58,819 nucleotides of DNA from an uncultured Eubacteriales bacterium (lineage in GTDB: Bacteria; Bacillota; Clostridia; Oscillospirales; Acutalibacteraceae). The stretch covers positions 1 through 58,819 of the forward strand of contig CASFEZ010000011.1 in the NCBI GenBank assembly GCA_949293815.1, in the 5' to 3' direction. Shown piece after piece: positions 50,775 to 58,393 of this stretch. The position numbers and the translations under genes were made by a program. How positions within the stretch are numbered: the first letter of the stretch is position 1; every line of letters begins with the position of its first letter. Below the pieces are notes generated by a model. It had not been told where the DNA came from, did no database searches, and saw only the letters and a list, made by a program, of their open reading frames with translations.

Positions 50775-50802
50775 TTGACAGCATGGACGGGTATGCTACA
50801 AT
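50775..50802 (+). promoter_or_regulatory. promoter of Gfo/Idh/MocA oxidoreductase gene
   Basis: TTGACA (50775-50780), 16-bp spacer and TACAAT (50797-50802) with TGC just before it (extended -10). Confidence 0.82.
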
Positions 50803-50848
50803 AGGGGTGCAAAGTCCTGCTGAATCAGAAGAAAAAAGGAGAAAAAAA

Positions 50849-51919
50849 ATGAAAGACCACATTCAGGTAGCCATCATCGGCTGCGGCGCCATTGCCAACA
50901 GCGCCCATATTCCGGCATATATGAAGTCGGACAAAGCGACCATCAAGTATTTCTGCGACATTATCCCCGAGCGCGCGGACGCCTGCGTGGAAAAATACGG
51001 CTGCGGCAAAGCGGTATATGACTATCACGAATTTTTAGACGATCCCGATTTGGACGCGGTATCTGTCTGCACCCACAACGATTTACACAGCGTGATTTCC
51101 ATTGACTTTATGCGTCACGGCAAGGATGTGCTCTGCGAAAAACCCGCCGCCCGCATTCTGTCCGAGGCCTATGAGATGCAGAAAGTTTCGCACGAAACCG
51201 GTCGGATTCTGGCTATCGGCGTGTGCAACCGCTACGGCACCTATGTCAACGAAGTGAAAAAATATATCGAAGAAGGCAAGCTTGGCGAGGTGTTCCATGT
51301 TTACGCCTCGTTCCGTGCGCCCCGTTCCATTCCGGGCATCGGCGGTCCCTTTACCACCAAAGCCGAATCCGGCGGCGGCGCGCTGATTGACTGGGGCGTG
51401 CATTATATCGACCTTATCCTGTACTGCTGCGGCGACCCGAAGCCCCTGACCGCCAGCGGCGAAGCCTTCTGCAAGCTGGGCGTGGACATCAAAAATTATG
51501 CCTATGAAAGTATGTGGGCGGAAGCGACAAAAGATGAAAACGGCACCTTTGATGTAGACGATTCGGTTACCGGACTTGTGCGCACCGAAGGACCGGTGAT
51601 TACCTTCAACGGTGCGTGGGCGCAGAACATTGGGCAGAGTGAAACCTATATCGACTTTATGGGCGACAAGGGCGGCATTCGCCTGACCTACTGCGGCGAT
51701 TTTGTGTACTATACCGTCATAGACGGCAAACTGACCGGCACCCCCTCCGGCATCGAGGGCAACAACATCCACGAAGACGAGGTACTGGACTTTGTTTCGC
51801 ATGTTATGACCGGTGCGCGCACCCGCAACGACATCGACCCCTGCGTTCACACCAGTGAAATTATGGATGCCATTTACCGCTCCTCGGATTTGCACCGGGA
51901 AGTTGTTATCGGCGAATAA
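50849..51919 (+). CDS. Gfo/Idh/MocA family oxidoreductase
   Basis: This 356-residue protein has the N-terminal Rossmann NAD(P)-binding motif VAIIGCGAIANSAHIPAY and the family EKPAA motif (about residue 95), followed by the C-terminal substrate-binding alpha/beta domain with GGGALIDWGVHYIDLILY. Such enzymes oxidise or reduce hydroxyls of sugars or inositols with NAD(P). The substrate is not clear. The start is ATG at 50849 after AGGAG; the longer frame upstream crosses the promoter. It ends 3 bp before a strong terminator. Confidence 0.93.
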   Translation: MKDHIQVAIIGCGAIANSAHIPAYMKSDKATIKYFCDIIPERADACVEKYGCGKAVYDYHEFLDDPDLDAVSVCTHNDLHSVISIDFMRHGKDVLCEKPAARILSEAYEMQKVSHETGRILAIGVCNRYGTYVNEVKKYIEEGKLGEVFHVYASFRAPRSIPGIGGPFTTKAESGGGALIDWGVHYIDLILYCCGDPKPLTASGEAFCKLGVDIKNYAYESMWAEATKDENGTFDVDDSVTGLVRTEGPVITFNGAWAQNIGQSETYIDFMGDKGGIRLTYCGDFVYYTVIDGKLTGTPSGIEGNNIHEDEVLDFVSHVMTGARTRNDIDPCVHTSEIMDAIYRSSDLHREVVIGE

Positions 51920-51921
51920 GC

Positions 51922-51966
51922 AAAACGGCTGTACCGACCAAGGCGGTTCGGTACAGCCGTTTTTTG
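51922..51966. terminator. bidirectional intrinsic terminator
   Basis: AAAACGGCTGTACCGA (51922-51937) pairs with TCGGTACAGCCGTTTT (51948-51963) over 16 bp. It lies between the oxidoreductase gene and the converging small Cys-rich gene. Confidence 0.95.
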
Positions 51967-51974
51967 CGGTCTGT

Positions 51975-52148
51975 TCAATTTTGTTTGCGGACAATTTCAT
52001 ACTCATCCCCTGCCGGACGGTAGAACCGGCAGACGGTGGTTCTCTGTTCATAAAAGGACACCAGCTCGTCCTCGTCCAGTTCCAGCGAGCAGTAGTATTC
52101 ATCCGCCCCCTCGTCATAGGCATTGTAGCGGCAGGTATCGCATTCCAT
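51975..52148 (-). CDS. small Cys-rich protein (DUF6472-like), 57 residues
   Basis: A 57-codon frame starts ATG at 52148 with AAGGGG 7 bases upstream. It encodes MECDTCRYNAYDEGADEYYC at the start and ends GDEYEIVRKQN. Cysteines at residues 3, 6, 20 and 40 and the acidic LDEDELVSFY segment fit the small clostridial DUF6472 group, which I recall from this pattern. The four cysteines suggest a metal-bound finger. It is easily missed because of its length. It is divergent from the dehydrogenase operon across the palindromic operator at 52183-52202, and it converges on the oxidoreductase gene. Function is unknown. Confidence 0.85.
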   Translation of the reverse strand: MECDTCRYNAYDEGADEYYCSLELDEDELVSFYEQRTTVCRFYRPAGDEYEIVRKQN

Positions 52149-52159
52149 AAAAAATCCCC

Positions 52160-52189
52160 TTGTCTTGCAAACATATTTTATACTATACT
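52160..52189 (+). promoter_or_regulatory. promoter of dehydrogenase-lyase-GH30 operon
   Basis: TTGTCT (52160-52165), 18-bp spacer and TATACT (52184-52189). The -10 box lies inside the 20-bp palindrome. Confidence 0.7.
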
Positions 52190-52202
52190 ATATATAGTAT
52201 AG
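52183..52202. promoter_or_regulatory. 20-bp perfect palindrome, likely repressor operator
   Basis: CTATACTATATATAGTATAG is its own reverse complement and covers the -10 and likely start region of the divergent intergenic gap (52149-52242). Palindromes of this style are typical of GntR-family (YtrA-type) operators; no regulator gene is adjacent. Confidence 0.75.
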
Positions 52203-52242
52203 CAAATCCATCTGAAAAATCAACTATGGGAAACGAGGAACC

Positions 52243-53235
52243 ATGAAAAACATTTTTCTCTGTGACCAACCGGACGCCGTTGCCAATGCGTATAGCCAGC
52301 AGCTGCGGTCTGCGCTTTCGCCGCAGCAGCCACTGCGTGTTTATACAAAACAGGAGGTTCTGCAAACACCCGAATCTTTTCGGGACTGTGAAGCGGTTTT
52401 TTCCACCTGGGGCATGCCTGTGTTTACCGAAGAAGAAATCCGCGCCTGTTTTCCGCGTTTGCAGGCGGTGTTTTACGCGGCGGGCAGCGTACAGGCATTT
52501 GCCCTGCCGTTTTTTCGCTGCGGGATACGGGTTTTCAGCGCACAGCGCGCCAACGCCATTCCCGTTGCGGAATACACCTACGCCCAAATCCTGCTTTCGC
52601 TGAAAGGCGTACAACGCAGCGCCATGCTGTCAAAAACCGACCGCCGCGCCGCCTTACAGGCGGTATTCGACCGTCCCGGCGTTTACCGCGCCAGAGTCGG
52701 GCTGATTGGTTTGGGCGCCATTGGAAAAATGGTCTGTGAAAAATTACAGGCAAACGAGATACAGGTTCTCGCATACGATGCGTTTCTATCCGAAGAAGAA
52801 ATTTCCGCCTGCGGTGCAAAAAAAGCGGAGCTGGAGGAACTCTTTGCCCGGTGCGATGTCATCTCCAACCATCTGGCAAACAAACCGGAGCTGCGCGGGG
52901 TGCTGAACGAAGCGCTGTTTTCAAAAATGCGCCCCTTTGCCACCTTCATCAACACCGGACGCGGGGCACAGGTAGACAACGCTGCTCTGGCGGCGGCGCT
53001 GCGCAAAGAGCCGGGGCGCACCGCGATATTGGATGTCACCGAGCCGGAAATTCTGAAGCCGGATGACCCGCTGTTTTTGTGCGATAATGCCATCATCACA
53101 CCCCATATCGCCGGCAGTCTGTCGCAGGAAATTCTGCGTATGGGGGAATATATGTACTATTCTTACAGCGATTGGCAAAGGAATCGGCAGAGCATACACG
53201 AGGTATTGCCGCAGCAGCTTGCCACGCTGGCATAG
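52243..53235 (+). CDS. D-isomer specific 2-hydroxyacid dehydrogenase family protein
   Basis: This 330-residue protein has the NAD-binding GLIGLGAIGKMV (about residue 150), then NTGRGAQVDNAAL and the catalytic His in ITPHIAGS. This is the D-2-hydroxyacid dehydrogenase layout with a divergent N-terminal substrate domain. It reduces 2-keto acids or oxidises hydroxyacids; in a lyase/isomerase operon it may act on keto-sugar acids released from uronates, which is inference. ATG has GAGG 5 bases upstream. It is the first gene of a four-gene operon under the palindrome; the next gene starts 11 bp later. Confidence 0.9.
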   Translation: MKNIFLCDQPDAVANAYSQQLRSALSPQQPLRVYTKQEVLQTPESFRDCEAVFSTWGMPVFTEEEIRACFPRLQAVFYAAGSVQAFALPFFRCGIRVFSAQRANAIPVAEYTYAQILLSLKGVQRSAMLSKTDRRAALQAVFDRPGVYRARVGLIGLGAIGKMVCEKLQANEIQVLAYDAFLSEEEISACGAKKAELEELFARCDVISNHLANKPELRGVLNEALFSKMRPFATFINTGRGAQVDNAALAAALRKEPGRTAILDVTEPEILKPDDPLFLCDNAIITPHIAGSLSQEILRMGEYMYYSYSDWQRNRQSIHEVLPQQLATLA

Positions 53236-53246
53236 GAGGCGAAGCG

Positions 53247-53978
53247 ATGATTTCTCTGACGAGTGTTACCTTTCGGCAATTGACCCTGCCGCAAATCTTC
53301 GCCCTGGCGCAGGAGAACCGCCTCCCCGCATTGGAGCTGGGATGTGATGTCCATCTGAAAAACATGGACGATGCGTATCTTGCCGCCAATCTGACCCAAA
53401 AAACCGGCGTACAGGTGCTGTCGCTGGGCAGCTACTATCGGGCAGGGGTACATCCGCGCAGTGAATTTGACCGGCTGCTCCCCCTTTGTGCTGTCACCGG
53501 CGCAAAAAATATCCGCATCTGGGCAAACGAAAAGGGCAGCACCGACGCTTCCCCGGAAGATTGGGCGGCAACCGCCGCCGACGCCCGCTATGCCGCCGAC
53601 AAGGCAGCAAAGCAGGGCGTAACCGTATCCTTTGAATTTCACCAGAACACCTTAAACGACAACGGAAAAGCAAGCCGGGCGCTGCTGCAAGCGATTGACC
53701 ATGCATCTGCAAAAACCTATTGGCAGCCCCTGTTCCGGGGACAGGATACCGAAAATCTCAAGGCGGTGCTCCCCTGTCTTTCCCATGTGCATATCTTTTA
53801 CTGGCAGGATTATGACCACCGTTTTGCTTTGGCGGACGGTGCAGCCGACTGGCAAAGCTGGCTTGCTCTTTTGGGCGGCAAAGGGTTTTCCGGCGCATAT
53901 ATCATGGAGTTTGTCAAGGATGACGCGCCCGCCCAATGGCGGCAGGATTTACAAACGCTGCGGGAGTGGCTTTTATGA
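53247..53978 (+). CDS. sugar phosphate isomerase/epimerase-like TIM-barrel protein
   Basis: This 243-residue protein fits the AP-endonuclease-2-like TIM barrel: LTLPQIFALAQENRLPALEL at the first strand, metal-ligand-like residues in VSFEFHQNT and LSHVHIFYW, and FVKDD near the end. Such proteins isomerise or epimerise sugars, sugar acids or inositols with a divalent metal. The start is ATG at 53247 (GGAGG upstream); a longer frame overlaps the dehydrogenase. It overlaps the lyase gene by four bases, so the two are coupled. Confidence 0.85.
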   Translation: MISLTSVTFRQLTLPQIFALAQENRLPALELGCDVHLKNMDDAYLAANLTQKTGVQVLSLGSYYRAGVHPRSEFDRLLPLCAVTGAKNIRIWANEKGSTDASPEDWAATAADARYAADKAAKQGVTVSFEFHQNTLNDNGKASRALLQAIDHASAKTYWQPLFRGQDTENLKAVLPCLSHVHIFYWQDYDHRFALADGAADWQSWLALLGGKGFSGAYIMEFVKDDAPAQWRQDLQTLREWLL

Positions 53979-55846
53979 TGCAGGATTTACTCAAAAAATA
54001 TTGGTCTTCCCGAGCGCAAGAGGAGCAGAACGCTGCCGAGCTTGCCATGCTGCATACCTTTGTCTTTGACCGCCCCTGGGATTTCGAAGCAACCGACTTT
54101 CCCGTCTATTTGGGCGATCCTGTTGACTGGGAGGCGCGCGCAAACGGCGACGCGGAATTTCTGTTCCAGCTCAACCGCCACCGCTTTCTGCTGAGTTTGG
54201 CGGAAAGCTATGCGCTGACCGGCAGGCAAAAATATGTTAAAGGCTTTCGGCAGCTGCTGACGGATTGGGCAGATTTTGCGGTCTATAACGACCAGACCGC
54301 CCGTACCGTCTGGCGCAGTCTGGATACCGCCGAACGCTGCGCCAACTGGGTCAAATCGCTTTTTTTGCTACAGGACGCTCTTTCCGACAGGCTGAAAACA
54401 AAAATAGACGCGCTCCTGCGGCGGCATATCGAGGTACTCCTGCGGGCAGAATCAGCCAATAACCTTGTGAGCAACTGGGGGTATTTTCATGACCACGGGC
54501 TGTTTTTCGCCGCCCTGTACTTTCAGGATATGCCCCTGCTGGCAAAGGTTTTCGAGAATATGCAGCGGCGGTTTTCCTATCAGTTCGACCCTGACGGCGT
54601 ACACCGGGAGGCCTCCGGCACCTATCAGGCAGCGATTCTGATTTTTTATCTGGATGTGCTGTTGTTTTCCCGCTTACAGGGTATTGCCGTGCCGACCGCC
54701 CTTTATCAGCAGGCAAAGCAATGCGCCGATGCGCTGCTATATCTGCAAACGCCGGATCACCGCCTTTTGCCCTTTGGGGATGCGGACACGGACGATGTAC
54801 AGGATCTGATGACCCGCGCCGCTCTGCTTTTATCGGACGGGCGGTACAAAGCCTTTGGCTATCCGGTGCTTGACCACGATACGCTGCTGTTTGCCGATGC
54901 GGCAATGGTCACGGATTACGACGCGCTGATGCCGCAGCCATTGACGGAGCTGACCTTTTTTGCGCCGGAGGGCGGACATTTGCTGTCGCGCAGCGATGCT
55001 GCCAGCCGGGCAAACCTGATGCACCTGATGAATACCCCCTACGGCGGCGGACACAGCCACAGCGACAAACTGCATCTGGATTTGTTTTTGAACGGGCAGC
55101 CGATTCTGACGGACAGCGGTCGCTATACCTACCGCGACTGCCCCGAGCGGCTGACAATCAAGTCCGCCATGGCGCACAATGTCTGCACCGTGGATGGTCT
55201 GGATTACCAAAAGCCGCTCTCCTCCTGGGAGATGGCATCCCCGGCGGCGGTATCGCCGATACAGTACCGGGAAACGGCGGATTTCCTGTTTGCACAAGGC
55301 TCCCACTACGGCTATCTGCGCGGTGCCGAAACCCTTTGTACCCGTCAGGTGCTTTGGCTGAAGCCGGATGTTTATCTGATTGCCGATGTATTTCATTCTC
55401 CGAAAAAGCACACCTACACCGCCTATTTTCACCTTGCGCCTGCCATCGGAGCCGTACAGGAAGACGGGAAATTGCGCTGCCATGCCGATGGATTTGATGT
55501 GATGCTCTATCCGTTTTGGGATAACAGCAAAATTACCCTGCATAAAAGCCTGTATGCCCCGCGCTATAACAAAAAAACCGAACGGAACTGCGTCTGCATT
55601 GCCAGCGAAGGGCAGGACAATGCCGCCTGTTTTACACTTCTTGCTGAGGACGGCAAGCTGCAAAATCTGACTACCCTGCCCTGCGAAGAACCGGCAAAAG
55701 CCATTGCGTTTACCGCCGGGGGACGGCAGGTTGCCTTTTTCATCACACCGGAGGAAAACCGCGGCGCTGTCTGCGCCGGTTCCTATACCTTTACCGGAAA
55801 AACCGCCGTCAGCATAGACGGCAAACTGTATATATTAAACCGATAG
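53975..55846 (+). CDS. heparinase II/III-like polysaccharide lyase, no signal peptide
   Basis: This 623-residue protein has the two-domain layout of heparinase II/III-like enzymes: an (alpha/alpha) toroid with SLAESYALTGRQKYVKGFRQ and NNLVSNWGYFHDHGLFFAAL, and a C-terminal beta-sandwich with the characteristic GGGHSHSDKLHLDLFLNGQP followed by LTDSGRYTY. These cleave uronate-containing polysaccharides or oligosaccharides by beta-elimination (heparin, alginate or similar). There is no signal peptide, so it probably acts on imported oligosaccharides. ATG 53975 or 53978 overlaps the isomerase stop. Confidence 0.88.
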   Translation: MMQDLLKKYWSSRAQEEQNAAELAMLHTFVFDRPWDFEATDFPVYLGDPVDWEARANGDAEFLFQLNRHRFLLSLAESYALTGRQKYVKGFRQLLTDWADFAVYNDQTARTVWRSLDTAERCANWVKSLFLLQDALSDRLKTKIDALLRRHIEVLLRAESANNLVSNWGYFHDHGLFFAALYFQDMPLLAKVFENMQRRFSYQFDPDGVHREASGTYQAAILIFYLDVLLFSRLQGIAVPTALYQQAKQCADALLYLQTPDHRLLPFGDADTDDVQDLMTRAALLLSDGRYKAFGYPVLDHDTLLFADAAMVTDYDALMPQPLTELTFFAPEGGHLLSRSDAASRANLMHLMNTPYGGGHSHSDKLHLDLFLNGQPILTDSGRYTYRDCPERLTIKSAMAHNVCTVDGLDYQKPLSSWEMASPAAVSPIQYRETADFLFAQGSHYGYLRGAETLCTRQVLWLKPDVYLIADVFHSPKKHTYTAYFHLAPAIGAVQEDGKLRCHADGFDVMLYPFWDNSKITLHKSLYAPRYNKKTERNCVCIASEGQDNAACFTLLAEDGKLQNLTTLPCEEPAKAIAFTAGGRQVAFFITPEENRGAVCAGSYTFTGKTAVSIDGKLYILNR

Positions 55847-55856
55847 GAGCCATGAC

Positions 55857-57389
55857 ATGAAAGAAAAAAGGAAAAACATACTGCGCCGCTTTGGAAAAGG
55901 CGTGCTTGGTACGGTGCTGGCGCTGGCGGTCGGCGCGGGCGGCGTGGCCGGATATTTTGCCTACGCCAGAAACGCGGACATGACCATTCGCCTGAACGAG
56001 GATAAAACATACCAGACCTTTACCGGCTGGGGCAGCGCTGCCTGCTGGTGGAGCCAGATGGTCACCGACCAGGAGGACAGAGAGGAGATTGCCCGGCTCC
56101 TATATTCCGAAGAGGGGCTGGGACTGAATATCTACCGCTATAATATCGGCGGCGGCTATGCCCCCGAGGTAGAGCGGGTGGAAAACCCATGGCGGCTGAC
56201 CGAGAGTTTCTATTATTATAACGAGGAAAGCGGCGCATGGGAATACGACTTCACCCGGGACGCCAACGCCCAGGCGATGCTGGATACGGCGCTTTCCTAC
56301 GGCTGTATCGATACGGTCGTGCTGTTCGCCAACTCCCCCCACTATACCATGACCGTCAGCGGTATGTCCTCGGGCGGGACAGAAGATTACACCTCCAATC
56401 TGCGGGAAGATGCCTACGAAGAATATGTGGATTACTTTTTGACCATTACCGAATATTTTCTCGATAAAGGCGTGCCCGTCAAAATGATTTCCCCCATCAA
56501 CGAGCCCCAATGGAGCTGGGGCGGCGACTGGGTCGGGCAGGAGGGCTGCCACTATGAAGAGGACGAGGCGCTGCGCCTCATGCACCTGTTCGCCGAGGAG
56601 CTTGCGGCGCGGAATCTGCCCGTCACCCTCTGCGCCCCGGAAAGCGGCAATATCGGCGATACCACCAAGCGGTATTTTGAAAATATGCTTGCCGATGAAG
56701 CCATTCGCAGCAAAATCGGCACCCTGGCCTATCACAGCTATTTTTCCGACGACGACCGAACCGCAAAGGTAAAGCTCGGCTCGTGGCTTGACAGCAACGC
56801 CGAAGGGGTTCCGGTTGCCATGAGCGAATGGTGCGAGCTGCCCTGTGTGAACGATACCACCTCCATCGCAGCGGCGCTGCGCATGGCGCGGGTCATTTCC
56901 CAGGATTTGACCTGTACCGGTGTAAACAGCTGGTCGGCGTGGGTAGCGGTGAACCAGCACGGCACCGAGCGCCCTGCCGCCGGGGAAGATTTTTCGGACG
57001 GCATGATTTCCGCCGCCGATGATTTCAGCGAATACGATGTGACCATGCGCTACCACGCCATGGCGCATTACGCCAAATACATCCCTGCCGGCAGTGTTCG
57101 CATCGGCGCAAGCTCTACCATTTATCCGCTGGTGACCACCAAAACCGATGACGGCAAAACCCTGTTTTCCACCTCGGTCAACTACGCCGCGTTCCTGACC
57201 CCGGACGGCGACACGGTGCTGGTGGTGGTCAACGAGGGCGGCGAGCGGAATCTGACGGTTCGCACCGACAGAACCCAAATGACCGTGATTCAAACCGACG
57301 CCACCCGGCAGGAGGAAACGGTTTATGAGGGCGCAGTACAGGAGATTACCCTGCCCGAAAACAGCCTTGTGACGATTCTGTTAAAATAA
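55857..57389 (+). CDS. membrane-anchored glycoside hydrolase, GH30-like
   Basis: This 510-residue protein has an N-terminal basic stretch and membrane helix (about residues 17-37), then a barrel beginning TFTGWGSAACWWSQM, with the acid/base Glu near residue 216 (SPINEPQWSWGG) and the nucleophile Glu near residue 324 (AMSEWCEL). A C-terminal beta-sandwich (about 395-510) follows. This is the GH30 layout; subfamilies attack beta-1,6-galactan, xylan or glucans, and the exact one is not resolved. It starts 10 bp after the lyase gene and ends the operon before a terminator. The anchor places it outside the cell. Confidence 0.88.
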   Translation: MKEKRKNILRRFGKGVLGTVLALAVGAGGVAGYFAYARNADMTIRLNEDKTYQTFTGWGSAACWWSQMVTDQEDREEIARLLYSEEGLGLNIYRYNIGGGYAPEVERVENPWRLTESFYYYNEESGAWEYDFTRDANAQAMLDTALSYGCIDTVVLFANSPHYTMTVSGMSSGGTEDYTSNLREDAYEEYVDYFLTITEYFLDKGVPVKMISPINEPQWSWGGDWVGQEGCHYEEDEALRLMHLFAEELAARNLPVTLCAPESGNIGDTTKRYFENMLADEAIRSKIGTLAYHSYFSDDDRTAKVKLGSWLDSNAEGVPVAMSEWCELPCVNDTTSIAAALRMARVISQDLTCTGVNSWSAWVAVNQHGTERPAAGEDFSDGMISAADDFSEYDVTMRYHAMAHYAKYIPAGSVRIGASSTIYPLVTTKTDDGKTLFSTSVNYAAFLTPDGDTVLVVVNEGGERNLTVRTDRTQMTVIQTDATRQEETVYEGAVQEITLPENSLVTILLK

Positions 57390-57407
57390 ACCATATATAA
57401 ACTTTTC

Positions 57408-57450
57408 AGCCCGCCTATGGCAAAAGATTCCTGCCATAGGCGGGCTTTTT
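57408..57450 (+). terminator. intrinsic terminator of dehydrogenase-lyase-GH30 operon
   Basis: AGCCCGCCTATGGCA (57408-57422) and TGCCATAGGCGGGCT (57432-57446) form a perfect 15-bp stem followed by T residues. Confidence 0.95.
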
Positions 57451-57580
57451 GATATGATGGCAGCAAAATATACAAAATGATATTGCTTTTTTTTATTTTT
57501 ATGTTACAATGAAACCACAAGGGAAAGTTTTATGCTTCAGCTACACAGAAAAAGCTGATACTGGAACAGGAGGGAGAAGA

Positions 57581-58393
57581 ATGAAACGACAAAAACGGCG
57601 GTTTCTGATTGTACCCCTGGTGCTCTGCGTCCTTCTTATGATCGGCTGCATTGCGCTTATTGTTGCAAGAAACGCGCCGATTGACAACTCCTTCGGCTTC
57701 GACGATGAGATAAAATTCGGAAGAGCTACCTTATCTGCCTGGGGCGTGGAGGAAGAGCTGGTGCGCCACCTGCCGGGCGAGCTGGCGGAAGATATGATCG
57801 CGTCCGACCACTTCTATTGCGTGAAAAAATGGCACAGCGATACCGGTATCGAAGCGAGCCGCGAAACCCATTATATGATTGAAAACGAGCAGGTCGAGCT
57901 TATCGGCGAAGAGGAAACCGGCGAGATTGACAGCATCGCGGAAAACGCCGCGGCGACCGATACGCTGCTGGTGTTTATTCAGTCCGAACGGGGCATCGTC
58001 AGTGTTGCGAGGCTTTGGACCCAGAACGAAATGCCCGCCGTCCGCCTGACCGACCGGAGCAGCCTTTTCGCGAGCGGCTTAAACTTTGTGACCGGCAGCG
58101 GCTACGGTCTTCTGGTCACGGAAGGCGAAAATGAGCGCGGGTACCAATATTTGGAAAACAGCGCCGAGATTACAGAAACCACTGCCGCCCTATACACGGA
58201 AGTACCGCTGCCGCTGACCAACAAGGCCAAGCGGATATATGTTGTCACAGCCGCCCAATTCCAGAGCAGCGACCCGCTGTACAGGCAGGCAAGAACCACG
58301 ATTACAAGCAGCTATCAACATAATGCCCTGTTTTCGGACGATTTTTATGAAAGCAGCCTGCTTTTCTCCTTTGACCCGACGGATCCGGTCTAA
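57581..58393 (+). CDS. membrane-anchored protein of unknown function
   Basis: This 270-residue protein has a basic N-terminus (MKRQKRRF) and one membrane segment (about residues 9-30); the rest is outside the cell. I recognise no domain. The mature part is acidic, with beta-like stretches (DTLLVFIQSERGIVSVARLW) and a C-terminal region rich in Ser/Thr/Gln. The start is ATG at 57581, with AGGAGG 10 bases upstream. It lies about 190 bp after the GH30 gene, beyond a terminator, so it is probably transcribed separately. Codon use looks like the preceding genes, unlike the AT-rich sequence after it. Confidence 0.75.
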   Translation: MKRQKRRFLIVPLVLCVLLMIGCIALIVARNAPIDNSFGFDDEIKFGRATLSAWGVEEELVRHLPGELAEDMIASDHFYCVKKWHSDTGIEASRETHYMIENEQVELIGEEETGEIDSIAENAAATDTLLVFIQSERGIVSVARLWTQNEMPAVRLTDRSSLFASGLNFVTGSGYGLLVTEGENERGYQYLENSAEITETTAALYTEVPLPLTNKAKRIYVVTAAQFQSSDPLYRQARTTITSSYQHNALFSDDFYESSLLFSFDPTDPV

